DNA of 64,000 nt from Antedon mediterranea (GCF_964355755.1 NC_092676.1:23604288-23668287); one strand, 5' to 3'; counted from the stretch's first letter, positions 47,630 to 60,377 are shown. Notes: generated by a model from the letters alone, not told the origin. Translations and numbers: made by a program.

Positions 47630-50028
47630 ATGGTAATTTACTTTACTGATAATATTATTTTGGATCCTTCGTTTATTTATTGCCCCTCATCATTATTGAC
47701 GTTAATTAGGCTAGGCCTAGCTAGCCTACTAGGTAGGCCCTAGATAGGCGCGGCTAGGCCGATCATTACAGTGATTGCTGATCCAGGGAGAGGACCCTCT
47801 CTGTTGACGTTGTTTCCGCACTGTGCATAGGGTGAAACAGTCAAGCTAGTGAAGTGACTAGGCCTAGTGAAGTGTAGTAGTCCTGTAGTGCATAAGTATA
47901 TTAATATTAAATTCAATGTTTTCTATAAATAATATTTTTTAAGGGAAATTCAGAATCATTGCTGACAGAAGAGAAAATAGCAGAACTGGAAGGTAAAACT
48001 CATTGTAAGTATTTAAAGAATATATATAATAAATAGATTTATTCTTTTGATGATGATGAATGAGTGGCCGAGCGGTTAAGACAGTGGAACCGTAATTACC
48101 TAGCCATAACAACGGCAGGGGTTCGAGGCTCACTCACTCCATGGTTCTGATGGTAGAACGAGTCTTCTCGGATAAGGACTATAAACCGTAGGTCCAGTGT
48201 ACACATCTGGCTCGTGTGCACTTTAAAGAACCTAGTACATCTTTCGAGACGAGTAGGGGGTTACCCCGGTGTATTAGTACATCACAGCCACTGATCACCA
48301 ACTGGGCCCTCTGGGAGACCAGTCATTGACTGAAGAGGTTACCCAGTATAAATATATATTTCAATTCAATATTTTATTAAAATAATGATAATGAATGCCA
48401 CAATCAATGGCATATTAATTATTATATTGAAGATCATCTACATTTTTATACTATAGTTAACCAAAAAGAAATCAAACAAATGGTCAAGAGATATAGTGCT
48501 CAAATCGACTCGACAACTTCTGCAGAGATGACCAGGGACGGCTTCTTGTCCATTCCGGAGGTAGCGTGCACTCCTTATGCAATCCTGTTCTTTAACATTT
48601 ATACAAGCAGCCAAAAATCCACCCTGATGCCGGAGGAGTTTCTCGTGCTTTTCTCAACACTTAGTAATAAAGCAACTGTTGAGGAAAAACAAAAACGTAA
48701 ATAATAATATTATTTATATTTACAGTTTGAATACAGTAGAAGTAGTACCCCTCCTTTGGCCATGTTTCCGCAGCCAACAATTAACCTATTAACCTGATAA
48801 AAATTAACCGATATTTAACCGATAAAATTCTTGTGGAAACGATTAAGAAAAATTAACCGATAATTATCTCATTCAAATCAGATAATTATCGGATAAATGC
48901 GATCATTTTTTACATTTGACCTGAAGGACAAATTGTTGTGCTGTGATTAGTTGTTGGTTGTTTGGTCTGATCATGCGCACTTTATTTTGATTAATTGTCT
49001 GATTGATTAAGAATTAACCGATGATTTTGATATGACTGTGGAAACATAGCCTTTGGGATGATTTTGAGAGTATGATATTCAGTGGACACCCCGATTAAGG
49101 GGATACTTTATACCATGATAACAAGTGAGAAGCAATGATATGTTTGAATACTACTGCTAACCCATTCAGGGGTAACTTTGTTGTGTCCTGAAGGTGTTCC
49201 CTTAATAGAGGTTCTACTGTAAATAATTGGTAAAATCAACAACAAAATGAAGTATTCATAATCATCAATTTAATTTTGTATAATCAATATTTCTTTATTT
49301 TTGTTCAGTAATGTTTGATGCGTTTGACATAAATAGAGATGGTGATATAGGGTTCAATGAACTTTTCCGTATGTATAAGAACATGTTCACCGCAGGGTTC
49401 ACGGATGACCAGCTGACTGAGCTCGTAAATTCTGTGTTAGCAATGCCAAATTTAAAAACGCCAGGAAGAATAAGTTACGAAGAATTTAGCAAAGTAAGCA
49501 TAGATATTTGGGGAAAGGGGGCTAAATATAAAATATAAATAAAAATTAAATATGGTATGATGATATATGTTTAAAGCTCTGTCTACACTATCAAACTTTA
49601 TGTCACAAACAAATGTGAGGTGCCTATATATGGACATGATGATGTCACATCACTACCATATTTGGGTATATCACTACCATATTTGGGTACATCACACTTT
49701 TTTGTCATACTACTGTAGTTTGATAGCGTAGAGAGCTTAAGACATAAGTTATAGTATTTGATTTTAACAATATTATATAACAATATATTATTAAACTCTG
49801 TGTAAAAAAACAGGATTTTTGTTAAGGGAGAGAATTAAAGACGTTTATGCAGCTATTTGGTTTTGGTATATTTTGGGGTAGACTTAGACCCATTTGTCTT
49901 CTTTACCGTAATAAAAACCCTGGTTTATTATTATTTTTTTTAAAATTATATAATGGTTTTATATTTTTTAGGCTATCTCACCAATGGAACTTCGTGAAAA
50001 AGTGACCATTAATCTCCAGCTAGTCTGA
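47630..50028 (+). CDS. Calcineurin B homologous protein-like EF-hand protein (CHP family)
   Basis: Five exons, 181 aa: 47630-47632, 47944-48004, 48457-48696, 49309-49493, 49972-50028, in phase throughout. The first exon supplies only ATG. Exon 2 then gives GNSES, an N-myristoylation signal (MGxxxS), followed by LLTEEKIAELEGKTHF, which resembles the opening helix of CHP1/tescalcin. One canonical calcium loop is visible, D108 to E119 (DINRDGDIGFNE). The next, at NLKTPGRISYEE, keeps Gly6, Ile8 and Glu12 but lacks acidic residues at 1, 3 and 5. The N-terminal pair is degenerate. The C-terminal SPMELREKVTINLQL resembles the DVEQKMSIRF tail of CHP1. CHPs are membrane-tethered regulators of Na+/H+ exchangers and calcineurin; that role here is by homology. 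A seven-codon upstream ORF (47530-47553) lies in the presumed 5' UTR. Exact orthology within CHP/calcineurin B is not settled. Confidence 0.88.
48057..48368 (+). mobile_element. tRNA-derived SINE, copy B, in intron 2 of the EF-hand gene
   Basis: Same family as 9435-9745: GAGTGGCCGAGCGGTTAAGA (A box), GGGGTTCGAGGCTCACTC (B box), the CAGTGTACACATCTGGCTC body and GGGGGTTACCCCGGTGT. It ends in an AT-rich tail. Confidence 0.9.
48760..49060. mobile_element. Palindromic MITE with TGTTTCCGCAGCC ends, copy A
   Basis: The left end GGCCATGTTTCCGCAGCCAA and right end ACTGTGGAAACATAGCC are inverted repeats. Internal TTAACCGATAATTATC/GATAATTATCGG motifs make it largely self-complementary. A second copy is at 52085-52375. 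It lies in intron 3 of the EF-hand gene. Confidence 0.8.
49574..49738. mobile_element. Palindromic MITE, AAGCTCTGTCTACACTATC family, copy A
   Basis: Begins AAGCTCTGTCTACACTATCA and ends TTTGATAGCGTAGAGAGCTT. The core has ATGATGTCACATCACTACCA and TATTTGGGTA(T/C)ATCAC. The flanks allow a TA duplication, as for Tc1/mariner-derived MITEs. Other copies: 57615-57785, 61689-61790 (partial), 63306-63436. Confidence 0.85.
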
Positions 50029-50612
50029 TGATGAAACATGAACTCGATGGAAGGCCGTAGCGAGAAGTTTTAAAAAACTGACGACGAGGCAAAAAGATGT
50101 TTAAATAATTATAATATTACCGTAATATAAGATATGACAAGTTGTGCCGGGGGAATTTGAGATGGGTGGTGAAAACTGACAATTTCATACGATTCGAGAA
50201 CCTCATACTAACTACGGGCCTGTGATGTCATTGTATTTATATCTTGACTTAGATTCAAAGAAGGAGGCACAAATTGTACATTGCAATACTCTATTTGCAT
50301 TGATGTGGCTACAGAAATCAGGGTGGGTGTCGCCCACACCTCACAAAAAAACAACTTTAAATTGATTTTTGTTGATCTACGGTTTTTAAACTGTATATAT
50401 ATATATTCCTAAAATATCATTTGAATGACTGTTATCTGTTTAAAAATCATTTAAAGACTTTATTTTAACCAATGTTATGTGAAGTGCCGCTGTTAATGTA
50501 TGAATATATGTTATAGCCTGAAAACTTATATGTATTCTTCTTACATTAGTATTTTTATTGCGATTGTATTCAAATGTTTATATTTATTCTTGAGTATAAA
50601 TGCATATTGTGC

Positions 50613-50618
50613 AATAAA
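50613..50618 (+). terminator. Candidate poly(A) signal of the EF-hand gene
   Basis: AATAAA in TGTGCAATAAAATAATT, about 585 bases after the stop codon at 50028. Confidence 0.45.
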
Positions 50619-50689
50619 ATAATTAAAATAATAGTACCGTTGTATTAGAAGTAATTAATAGATCTTGTAGAAATTCAATAAGTATAAAT

Positions 50690-50960
50690 GTTTTAAAGAT
50701 GTATTATCCCCCGAAAACATGAACAATGAAGTACTAAAAAAAATACTTTGAATAGGCCATTTTGGTAATCACTTCAGTAGGGGAAAAAAAAGAAAAAAAT
50801 TATGTTTTCACTTATAAAAAGACAAACGGGTAAATTCAACCAAAAACCCATTGACTTCCAGTCAATTTGACTATTTTTTGCTTTAAATTACAGTTTTTTT
50901 CAGGTACGAAATAATTCATTTTTAAAATGGGATATTCAACAAAAATATTTAACAAAATTA
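50690..50960. repeat. AT-rich interspersed repeat, copy A
   Basis: Shares GATGTATT(A/G)...CC(C/G)AAAA, ATGAA(C/T)AATGAAG, TATAAAAAGACAAA and AATGG(G/C)ATATTCAAC in the same order with 55545-55810. A reversed partial copy is at 56150-56330, and a weaker relative at 14090-14290. It is non-coding and lies between the EF-hand gene and the MPHOSPH8-like gene. Confidence 0.7.
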
Positions 50961-51195
50961 GTTTTAGTGGGACAATATACAATATATATTTGTTATTTTC
51001 ATTAAGATTTCATAAATATTAAAAATAAATATATAACATTTATTTAATTAACATTTAAGAGAATAATTAAAAAGCGGCATCTAAAAAACGCCCAAAATTT
51101 TATAAATTGGGGAAAAAAACTACTTCAATTTTCTAGAGGGCGCTAATTCACTGACTTTTCTTTTGTTGATTACGAGACGGTCGCTGTCAGGAAAA

Positions 51196-54100
51196 ATGGC
51201 AACAAATGTCACTGAAATGGAAGAAACGAAGACAGAAACACAAAATGAAGAAGGAGAAGTGGACGAGGAAACTGATGTTTTTGAGGTTTTCAAGATAATG
51301 GGAATGACAAAAACGGACGAGGTGTGTTTATTTAGTGCATTTGATAGCCTTTACGGTTCGAGGGCTATAGCCTATGTTGTGTGTAGGCTAGGCCTGGATG
51401 ATTTAACTCAACCGCAAATGATGCTAGTTGAGGTGGGGTTTTAATTGAGTGATGAAAGTACACAGATGCACATTGACATACAGCAGGCTAGAATGGCCTA
51501 AATTTATCCAATTATATATTTGTATTTTACTGTCGTGAATTAGCCTACTTATATTTATAAATTGTACAATATAAAAACTAAACTTTTTCTTTTAATTCAT
51601 AAATTGTTAAAAAAAACTGTCTGACTCTGAATGTTTTTATTTTTAAAACTTTTTCCCCACATTTATCATGATTATTGAGTTTTTAGGTTTTTGATTGCAT
51701 TACAAAAACAGCTAGGTCTAGATTTGAAACATGTCAATTAGATTTATATCAAACGTTAATCATCAAACTAAAAATGTCATTGTCACTATACAGTGAGTTA
51801 CAAACATAATATTAATACAGTAATTAATATTTCTGATGTAGGGCACTCAGCTGTTTCTTGTACGCTGGAGAGGGTACGGTCCAGAAGAAGACACTTGGGA
51901 ACCAAGAGATAACCTCTTTGCTTGTGAAGATCTCATAGAGCAATTTCTGGAAAAAGAATCAAAGAAGAGAAAGATTAGTCAGGCAAAGACTCAAGTTAAA
52001 CAAAAGGTACAGCTTTTTTTTAACCACTTTGTGTTAAATAATAAGGAATCTCTTTCCTCATTTTCAGTACAATGGTCTAACATTTTGTGGTGTAGGACGT
52101 AATTCCGCAGCACCTAATAATTAATCAATAAACTCCCTGTTAAACTGATTCCACTTGTGAATAATGAACCGATAAATATATCATTCAAATCGGATAATTA
52201 TCGATAAATGCGATCATTTTTAACCTTTGACCTGAGGACATATTGTTGCATTGTGATTGGACACCTCGTTGTTTTGTAATGACTGATTATGCGCACTTTA
52301 TAATTAGTTACCTGATTGGTTAAAAAATTAACCGATAATTTTGTTTTGGCTGCGGAAACACAGCCTTTGTTCCATGTGATTATTAAAAAAAATTGATAAT
52401 ATATATATATATGTTATATTTATTTAATCAATAAATATTATTATCTAGTTTGATACTTGTTTTTACTACCACAGAAAGCAAAATTAGCAAATTCCAAGCA
52501 GGATTCCCCACCATCGCCGCCACCATCTACAAAATCAGAAAGCCATGCTATAAAGATAGAAGAAGTCTCACCTTCAGCAAACACAGTGGTAGACGAAAAA
52601 CCACAGAAAGACACATTTTGGGATGACCTAAAAAATGGGTTGATATCCTTTGGGGATGATATGTATTCAAAGGTGAAAGGTCGCCGAGCTACTCTTGAGG
52701 CAAAGAAGAAAAAGGAAGAGGAGGAATTGAAGAACAAGGAAAAAGTGGAAAAGAAAGGAAAAATTAAACGGTTAAAGGCAAAGCGGGAACAGAAGATGCA
52801 GCCCAGTAATTGTTCAGGAGAGATCAAGAAAACTAAGTCAACGCTTGCTTTGGAAGCTATTGGGTCTTTAGAGAGTGCAACACAAAGAACGCTAGAATTC
52901 GCTACACAGAGAACACTGACAAAGAGTTTGGATGCCTTTGATTTAGCTCAGAACAACAGCAACTTGTACAACTCTCCTGTCCATCATACTAGAACTGAGG
53001 AGCTTACCATCGCTTGCTTGGAGAAAAAGCGAAGGAGCTCTTGTGAAACGACATCAGCTACAGAAACTCCAGATGCAGTGAGTTCAGCTGATGAAGATTC
53101 AACATCACGGCATCAGGTAATCCATTTTTACACCCCACTCATTGCGAAATATTGTTTTTAGATTACTTTTAATTTTTAACACGACATATTTCAAATGTTT
53201 AATGTTGAATGTTTTTTTAATACTGCCAATTGATCTAGTAGACCAGTCTAATGTAATCCTTTTTGATTTTCAGTTTTTAGAAACGTATTCTTCCATTCAC
53301 CAGCTACATCAAGAGAACAAACAAGTTCATGATGAACAATCCAAAGATTCCATAAGTACTAGCAATTCAACTGGAGAGGAGACCGAAACTGACCCAGAAT
53401 TAGTGTCCAGAATCTCTGCACAGCTTCGGGGAGTTTCTTCAAAAGGGTTGCCAGAATCGGTGACCACTTCTCAGAGCGAGTGCAGACTAAATGAGGTGAT
53501 GGCAAGGCTTGATGCTGAAGCGGAAGCAGAGTTTGAATTTGAACTTACTGCCAATGATTTTGCCCCGTATTCACCATCAGATTGTGACACATCATTTTCT
53601 GTAGCAGGGATATCTTCAGCAGTGACATCTTCAGCGTTACCATCAGTGTCAGCGACATCTTCAGAATCTGATGTATCATCGTCAACATCTAATTCCCAAC
53701 CACTGCCCTCTTTAGTATCATCACAAGAACCGGAGAGTATGTCAAATTTAGCAATACCAGCTCAATCAAAATTATCAAGTAATATAGAAGAGTTAACACG
53801 ACCTAGCGACTTAAAAGACAAAGAAAGCCAAAGTGAAAAAAAAGGGTTTAGTAATCGGGAAACATTACCATTCGTAAGAAGTGCATTTCAGAATGATTTA
53901 GCAGTTGGGAAAGAAATGTCACCTCAATCGGAGAAAAAGGAGAGATCTTTTTTACAAATTTATCAAGAAGAGAACCTTAATCTTAAAAAGGACAAAAACA
54001 CATCGGCAAATGTAGATAAATTAAAAAGAAAAACTGAAAATGTTTTCAGTGAAATGACAGAAGGAAATTCGTTTTGGAGCATGCTTTCCGAAAACAATCC

Positions 54101-57100
54101 AGAAAAAAACGAAGAGCATACTGTTGATAGTGATATCAATACAACCAACACCTTAACTGTATCTTTGCCTACAAAAGACAAAAAACTTTCTTCAAAGAAA
54201 AAGGCGCTATTTAACTTTTCCAAACTAAAAAATACAGATGTTAATTTAAACGAGAAGAAATCAAACTTGGTAGTTGACCAAAAAAAGAAAGATATCAAAA
54301 CTGAGGTAGACATTTCTTCCAATAAAGAGAGTGGCAAATCAGAATTTAATATTAATACAGAGAAAATAAAAAATAAGAAAGATGATGATAAACCTGAGAT
54401 AGACGCAAAGAATCATGAGTGGATGAACCAACAGAAAAAACAGCATCCAATCCGAGATGATACAGAAAAAACAAAAATTGAGCAGGACGAAAATAAACCA
54501 GAGATTGACGCCAAGAAGAATGAGAGAATAACCCAGCAGAAAAAACAACATCTAATCCGAGATGATACCAAAAAGAAAGTATTAAAAGCAGATAATAAAA
54601 AAGATGTGGTGATCCCGTCCGTTGGAGGCGGAGATTTGCATAAATTTAAGAAGATAAAACAGGAATGTCTTCAAGATAAGTTGTCTGAAAGTTGTAAAGA
54701 TGTCAACAAAGCCAAGATTAAAACACAGCAACCTCAAAAAATCAAGCCAAACCGAATAGAAAGAAACAGCTTGGAAGAAGGTAAAATAGTTTTTAGTATT
54801 TTATTCAAAATTGAATTCCTAGAAAGTATGAATGTCCTTGGTTAAGCTAGAAAATTTGATTATAGGAAATTATTAAATATAACACTTTCATCATTTCAAT
54901 TGACCTTGAAATCCTTGCACAAAATAATTTCGAATTTCCTGATATGTATTTATTTTATTGTTTTCTGGCCACACAGAAACATTTAAAGATTGCAAATAAC
55001 TTAATCGATGTTTCATAGACAATTAATTAATGTCTGTTAATTGGGCTACAGTTAATAAAGTAGTTAATAAAGTAGCTAATAAAGACATGGCCATCTGTTT
55101 TTCTGAAAGCTGTGTCGGTTCTCTAAGCAATGGTACACTAAATTTATACTTTTAAACTATTGCATATTCATTATTGTACATTTTTTATGATCAATATTCG
55201 GTCAGTATACTTTTGATTTATTGATTTTTATTGATTTGTATTGATTTGCATTGCTCTTTCAGATTCCTATGAATTGGATTTAGACGATTATGAGTCACCG
55301 GTTGAACAGGATGTATCTGATTTGAATTCCATTTCCAGCACTCCTATAACTGAAGGTATATAGTAATAACTGTTTAACTGTTATTATAATCTTTTGCTGA
55401 TACTGTATTAACTAAATAAGTTCTCATTCATTCATTCATACACATTTATTCAGTTATTTGACAATAACTGGGGCCCGCACTAGAAGCAATAGCTTGTCTC
55501 ATGAGGACCCCTACAATATAAATATGCAAAATGTTTTACATGATGGTATAAAAGATGTATTGGCCCCAAAAAACATGAATAATGAAGATTATTAAAAAGA
55601 GGACTTTGAAGTTAATCACAAAAACTATATAAAAAAAATGTTTTCATTTATAAAAAGACAAAATAAGCAGTTGAATTCAACATGACTGACAGGTAAATAA
55701 TTTTTTTCAGATCAATCCAATTTTTGATCAAAACTATTATGTGACATTAAAATGGCATATTCAACCAAAACATTTATAACAATTATTTTTTTCAGGGAGA
55801 CAATATATATCTTTAAATAAGTTTCCAGTTTCATCCAAATTGTGTGGATTTATATTCGGAATGCATTAACAATAATTTTACCAAAGTCTTGCGGCCCGAT
55901 TTCAGCCCAAATTAGGAGGTTAGATTATATTTATTCAGTTATAGTTAATAGTTGCAACTATCCTGAAATCAAACTCTACAATATTAAATTGTATAAAATA
56001 ATACTCCTCCTTATTACTAATTGTTAATTTATTAATAAAATTTAATCACTAGTCAACCATATTGCGTTGATTACTTAAATTTTATACATGTGACCTACAG
56101 CAGTAAATTATGGGCATCATCATATGCTATAATAAAACAATACTATTATAATAAAGTTATATTGTCCCCTGAAAAAAAATTTCAAATTGTTGTTGAATAT
56201 GCCATTTTAATGTCACATAATAGTTATTCACTTTGACCAAAAATTGGATCTAGAAAAAGAATTATAAATGTAAAAAGAACTGTAATTTAAAGCAAAAAAA
56301 AAATTTTACAAACTGAAGCGTATCCCTCCATTATTGTAAATTATTCATTATGAGCAGATATTTTTCTTTATTATGAGCAAATAATTTTCTTTATTAAGAG
56401 CAAATATTTTTTCTTTATTAAGAGCAGATATTTCCTTTATTATGAGTAGATATTTCCTTTATTATGAGCAGATATTTTTCTTTATTTTTCTGATAACTCT
56501 TACAGGTGCCTTTAGACAAGCTGTTATGAAAGGGAACTGTGCGTTAGTGGAACAGGCATTTAGAACAATAGACGTTAAACTCCTCTGTCTTGAAAAATCA
56601 GATGATCGATGCAAAACACTACTGATGTATGCGGTCGAAGGTCGTCATGACAGCATTGTCAGGTTGTTGTTAGGCCATGGTGTGTCTGTAAACCGGCACG
56701 ATAGAGATGGTATGACTGCTATTATGTATGCTGCACATCAGGTGGGTTGCCAGTAAATTGTCCAAACATGGCGAGATGGATCTATATATATTGTATTATG
56801 TCTGATGTTACTCACCCTGTTTTTGATAACCTTCTTACCTGTAGATCAGGTAGATTACTCCACCTCAAAGTCAAAACAAACAGATTTAGGAACAACACAT
56901 ATATTCCATTAGCTATCAGGATGTATAATAGAGATTTCAAACGCTAATCCGCTAATTACTCATGTTTCTGTTACATTTTCCTGTTTATTTTTTATTTAGT
57001 CTTGTTATTAATGTAATATTTACTAACTCGAGTGTACTTAAGGACCCATATCTCATGGCTGTATATTTTTGCCGTTGTGACAATAAAGTTTTATCATATC

Positions 57101-60100
57101 GTATTGTATATCCAAGCCATATATCTTAGTATATCATTGAACCACGCATACACATTTTACTGGGACTACTTTGATAACAATTTCCTTTGTTTTTTTCTAG
57201 GGTTTATTCAACATTGTGGCAATTTTGATAGAAGCTGGGGCATACCTTAATATCAAGCAATCGTCGTCAGGGGATACAGCTCTAGTTAAGGTATAATAAT
57301 TGATATTTCTGTATAAATAAATAAGCAGATTATAAATTTATTTTATTAAATTTCTAATCAATAAATACTTTTATTTAAAGATAATTTAATTTTTTTTTAT
57401 TTCTTTAATAGGCTTGTAAGAAGGGTTTTGCATCTGTAGCCGAGTTGCTGGTGCTCAATGGTGCAGATTGGAGTGTTGTCATGGGAGCAAACTGTGTAAC
57501 AGGATGCTCTATCCTTAACCATAATGTCCAGGATATTATTACGAAGCATTGTGACAGGTATGTGTACCCGACTTGTTACTTACGTTTGGTTATAGATTTT
57601 TCTCAATTATATTATTATAAAGGTCTGTCTACCCTATCAAACTAGTTTGATAAAAAAAAAGTTTGATGTGCCCAAATATGGTAGTGATATGCTTAAATAG
57701 TGATATGACAGCATCATGTCCATATAAGGGCACATCAAATTTTTTGGTCACATAAATTTTGATAGTGTATACAAGGCTTTAAAGTTGATTGTTTTTAATA
57801 GATTATCCAAGTGTGTACAGAAAACAATGAACGAATATTTGACTGGGATTGCTAAGGTCCAGACACTAGTGTTACCACTACAAGCCTTAAGACCTTGTGA
57901 AGCTACGGAACACACTCTCTACCTCAAATTTAACCCTAGCTATTACCTCTATAAACACGGTAAGAGCCTACATATCGGTCAGATTTTGCCCTACTCTGAC
58001 GTAATTTGTACTTTATACTAAGTACATTCAGAATGCGTGCAAAAAAATATGCAAGTAATTCTCGGGTGGGATTCGAAACCCACGACCTCCAAATCAACTT
58101 AGTTGATAATTACTGGCATTGTGTTGTTAATATATTATTATTCATTAATCACCCTTGCCTATACACAGATATTGTAGATATACTTCTAGTCAGGGTGATG
58201 TCAAGAAGTACAATAGTACGATGATGATGACACACATTTTTTTATAAATAAATAAAAATAAATAACACAGACAGGTACAATACAATTACAGAGACAACAA
58301 ATATGTTTCTTAGTGTTCTTAGGAATTGTCCTTGCCCATGGTGTCCAGCATTGTTAGCGTTAACTAATTAGTACACTTTATATGCATCTTCCTTCTTCTC
58401 CTTAGATTGCGGAATCCTACTTTTCCTCGTCCATGCTAAATTCAATGCGTATAGTCTCGATTGTCGTCTGGAGGGTCCATGCCTCGTACGAGAGGTGCTA
58501 ATGAACGATATTCCTCTTCCATCGCTTATGCCAGTAAGTATTCCATTGTTATCACGTCAGTTAAAGTTCACTAACCGTATTTATTTGAATACACACCTTC
58601 CTCCCACCCCCATAGAAAATCATTAGGAATAAACGCCCCCCTCAAATAAACAACACAACATTTCTATTTGTAGTAGAATTCACAATCATTTTTATACATA
58701 TTTGTTCTTTATTTTATAATTTTTTGATATTAATTGTGTTGTACCTGTAAGAGGTGTTTATTTGATACATGTTACCATATTACACCCAAAAAAATAAACG
58801 CCTCCCTCAAATAAAAGGCCCCTTAAAAATCCTCCCACAATAAAAACCCTGAGGCATCATTTATTTAAATAAATTTGGAGACAGTGCTTTATCAAAGTTC
58901 AGTTGAAAATGTGTTCCAATATATACAATTTGGTATTATGAATTTCACAACTAACCATGCATTTAATTGTTTTTTTTACATTACAGAATAATAATTTTAT
59001 AATGTCATTTCTGCCGATAGAAGGGCGCAATAAGATTAAAGTATTTACTTTAAATGCACCGCATACTCATGTAAGTATTTACTTTAAATGCACCGCATAC
59101 TCATGTAAGTGTTTACTTTAAATGCACCGCATACTCATGTAAGTGTTTACTTTAAATGCACCGCACTCATGTAAGTATTTACTTTAAATGCACCGCATAC
59201 TCATGTAAGTGTTTACTTTAAATGCACCGCATACTCATGTAAGTGTTTACTTTAAATGCACCGCATACTCATGTAAGTGTTTACTTTAAATGCACCGCAT
59301 ACTCATGTAAGTGTTTACTTTAAATGCACCGCATACTCATGTAAGTGTTTACTTTAAATGCACCGCATACTCATGTAAGTGTTTACTTTAAATGCACCGC
59401 ATACTCATGTAAGTGTTTACTTTAAATGCACCGCATACTCATGTAAGTGTTTACTTTAAATGCACCGCATACTCATGTAAGTGTTTACTTTAAATGCACC
59501 GCATACTCATGTAAGTGTTTACTTTAAATGCACCGCATACTCATGTAAGTGTTTACTTTAAATGCACCGCATACTCATGTAAGTGTTTACTTTAAATGCA
59601 CCGCATACTCATGTAAGTGTTTACTTTAAATGCACCGCATACTCATGTAAGTGTTTACTTTAAATGCACCGCATACTCATGTAAGTATTTACTTTAAATG
59701 CACCGCACTCATGTAAGTGTTTACTTTAAATGCACCGCACTCATGTAAGTGTTTACTTTAAATGCACCGCATACTCATGTAAGTGTTTACTTTAAATGCA
59801 CCGCATACTCATGTAAGTGTTTACTTTAAATGCACCGCATACTCATGTAAGTGTTTAGTGATGTACGAATTTTAGTTTTTATTGTAGATAAGCATGAATG
59901 AATAAAAATTTGGTTTATCTTTCTTATCTACTGGATGGCAATTTTGTCAACATTCACTTGTCATTTTGTTGTCTATACTCTTGTTGTTGTTACTCTAATT
60001 GCCTTGTCCTTCGGATGTGATGTAAAGCTGCTTGTCCTGCGTACTGTACATATAGTGCACATTATAGAACTTGGTACACTATTCGAAAAGAGTAGGGGAT

Positions 60101-60377
60101 TGTCTCCCGGTGTGCTGATCTTGTAGGCGCTTCGCTCCTGGCTGCCGTGTGTTCGTGGAGGGCCTAATCCAAATTTCCTCAGTTTCCAGTTGCTTTAAAT
60201 TTGAGGACCAAAAATAAACACATTTTTTAACATTTAACATATCTACTGCTCTTTAATTACAGTATACCGTTTTATGGACAACATTTTTATTTTTATTTTT
60301 AACAGGAACGACTTCTTGTGTGTGCCTACTCAGCTCGGGTTTTGAACCAACCATCAATACATCCTTCATCAGCTTAA
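51196..60377 (+). CDS. MPHOSPH8: M-phase phosphoprotein 8-like protein (chromodomain plus ankyrin repeats)
   Basis: Twelve exons in unbroken phase: 51196-51321, 51842-52006, 52475-53116, 53274-54780, 55263-55355, 56506-56741, 57201-57290, 57412-57557, 57802-57959, 58406-58533, 58987-59070, 60306-60377; 1148 aa against 860 in human. An acidic N-terminus leads into a chromodomain (27-80: [27 protein letters not shown]); F29, W51 and Y54 match the methyl-lysine cage. A long charged, Lys/Glu/Ser-rich, probably disordered middle (about 98-844) contains FWDDLKNGL and FWSMLSENN. Four ankyrin repeats follow (about 845-985), then the C-terminal region ending [12 protein letters not shown]. In vertebrates MPP8 reads H3K9me3 in the HUSH complex and silences retroelements; that role here is inference. 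The exon 11 donor is amplified as a minisatellite (59041-59858). Introns hold MITEs and AT-rich repeats. Confidence 0.93.
52085..52375. mobile_element. Palindromic MITE with TTCCGCAGC ends, copy B, in intron 2 of MPHOSPH8
   Basis: Same order as 48760-49060: ATTCCGCAGCACC, ATCGGATAATTATCGATAAA, TGCGATCATTTTTAACCTTT, ATTATGCGCACTTTATAATT, ending GGCTGCGGAAACACAGCC. Confidence 0.8.
55545..55810. repeat. AT-rich interspersed repeat, copy B (MPHOSPH8 intron 5)
   Basis: Same order of motifs as 50690-50960, ending with a CAGGGAGACAATATATATC-type end. A reversed partial copy at 56150-56330 begins TATATTGTCCCCTGAAAAAA, so the intron has an inverted pair of this repeat around about 340 bases. Confidence 0.65.
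57615..57785. mobile_element. Palindromic MITE, AAGCTCTGTCTACACTATC family, copy B (MPHOSPH8 intron 8)
   Basis: Left end AAAGGTCTGTCTACCCTATC, right end TTGATAGTGTATACAAGGCTTT. The core shares AAATATGGTAGTGATATG and GACAGCATCATGTCCATATA. Confidence 0.8.
58585..58830. repeat. Interspersed repeat with AAATAAACGCCCCCC motifs (MPHOSPH8 intron 10)
   Basis: Repeated AATAAACGCC(C/T)CCCTCAAATAAA near both ends, with TTGTAGTAGAATTCA inside. Resembles 28395-28650. It is non-coding. Confidence 0.55.
59041..59858 (+). repeat. 34-bp minisatellite of exon end plus 5' splice site, 24 donors
   Basis: Unit GTAAGTGTTTACTTTAAATG followed by CACCGCATACTCAT. The first unit overlaps the last 30 coding bases of MPHOSPH8 exon 11 (59041-59070). 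GTAAGT then occurs at 59071, 59105, 59139, 59171 and so on to 59847, 24 times in all, each after CTCAT. Most units are 34 bases; three lack AT (CCGCACTCAT) and are 32. Units are otherwise almost identical, with A or G in GTAAGT(A/G)TTT. Confidence 0.98.
59990..60135 (+). mobile_element. Diverged SINE body fragment (MPHOSPH8 intron 11)
   Basis: GTGCACATTATAGAACTTGG, then TACACTATTCGAAAAGAGTA and GGGGATTGTCTCCCGGTGTG, parallel the conserved body of the SINEs at 9435 and 48057 with many substitutions. The tRNA head is not visible. Confidence 0.6.

Noticed and set aside
59041-59858. Repeat array as a coding tandem domain of MPHOSPH8
   Set aside because: The 34-base period shifts frame each unit and a TAA appears in the second unit, so only the first unit is coding.
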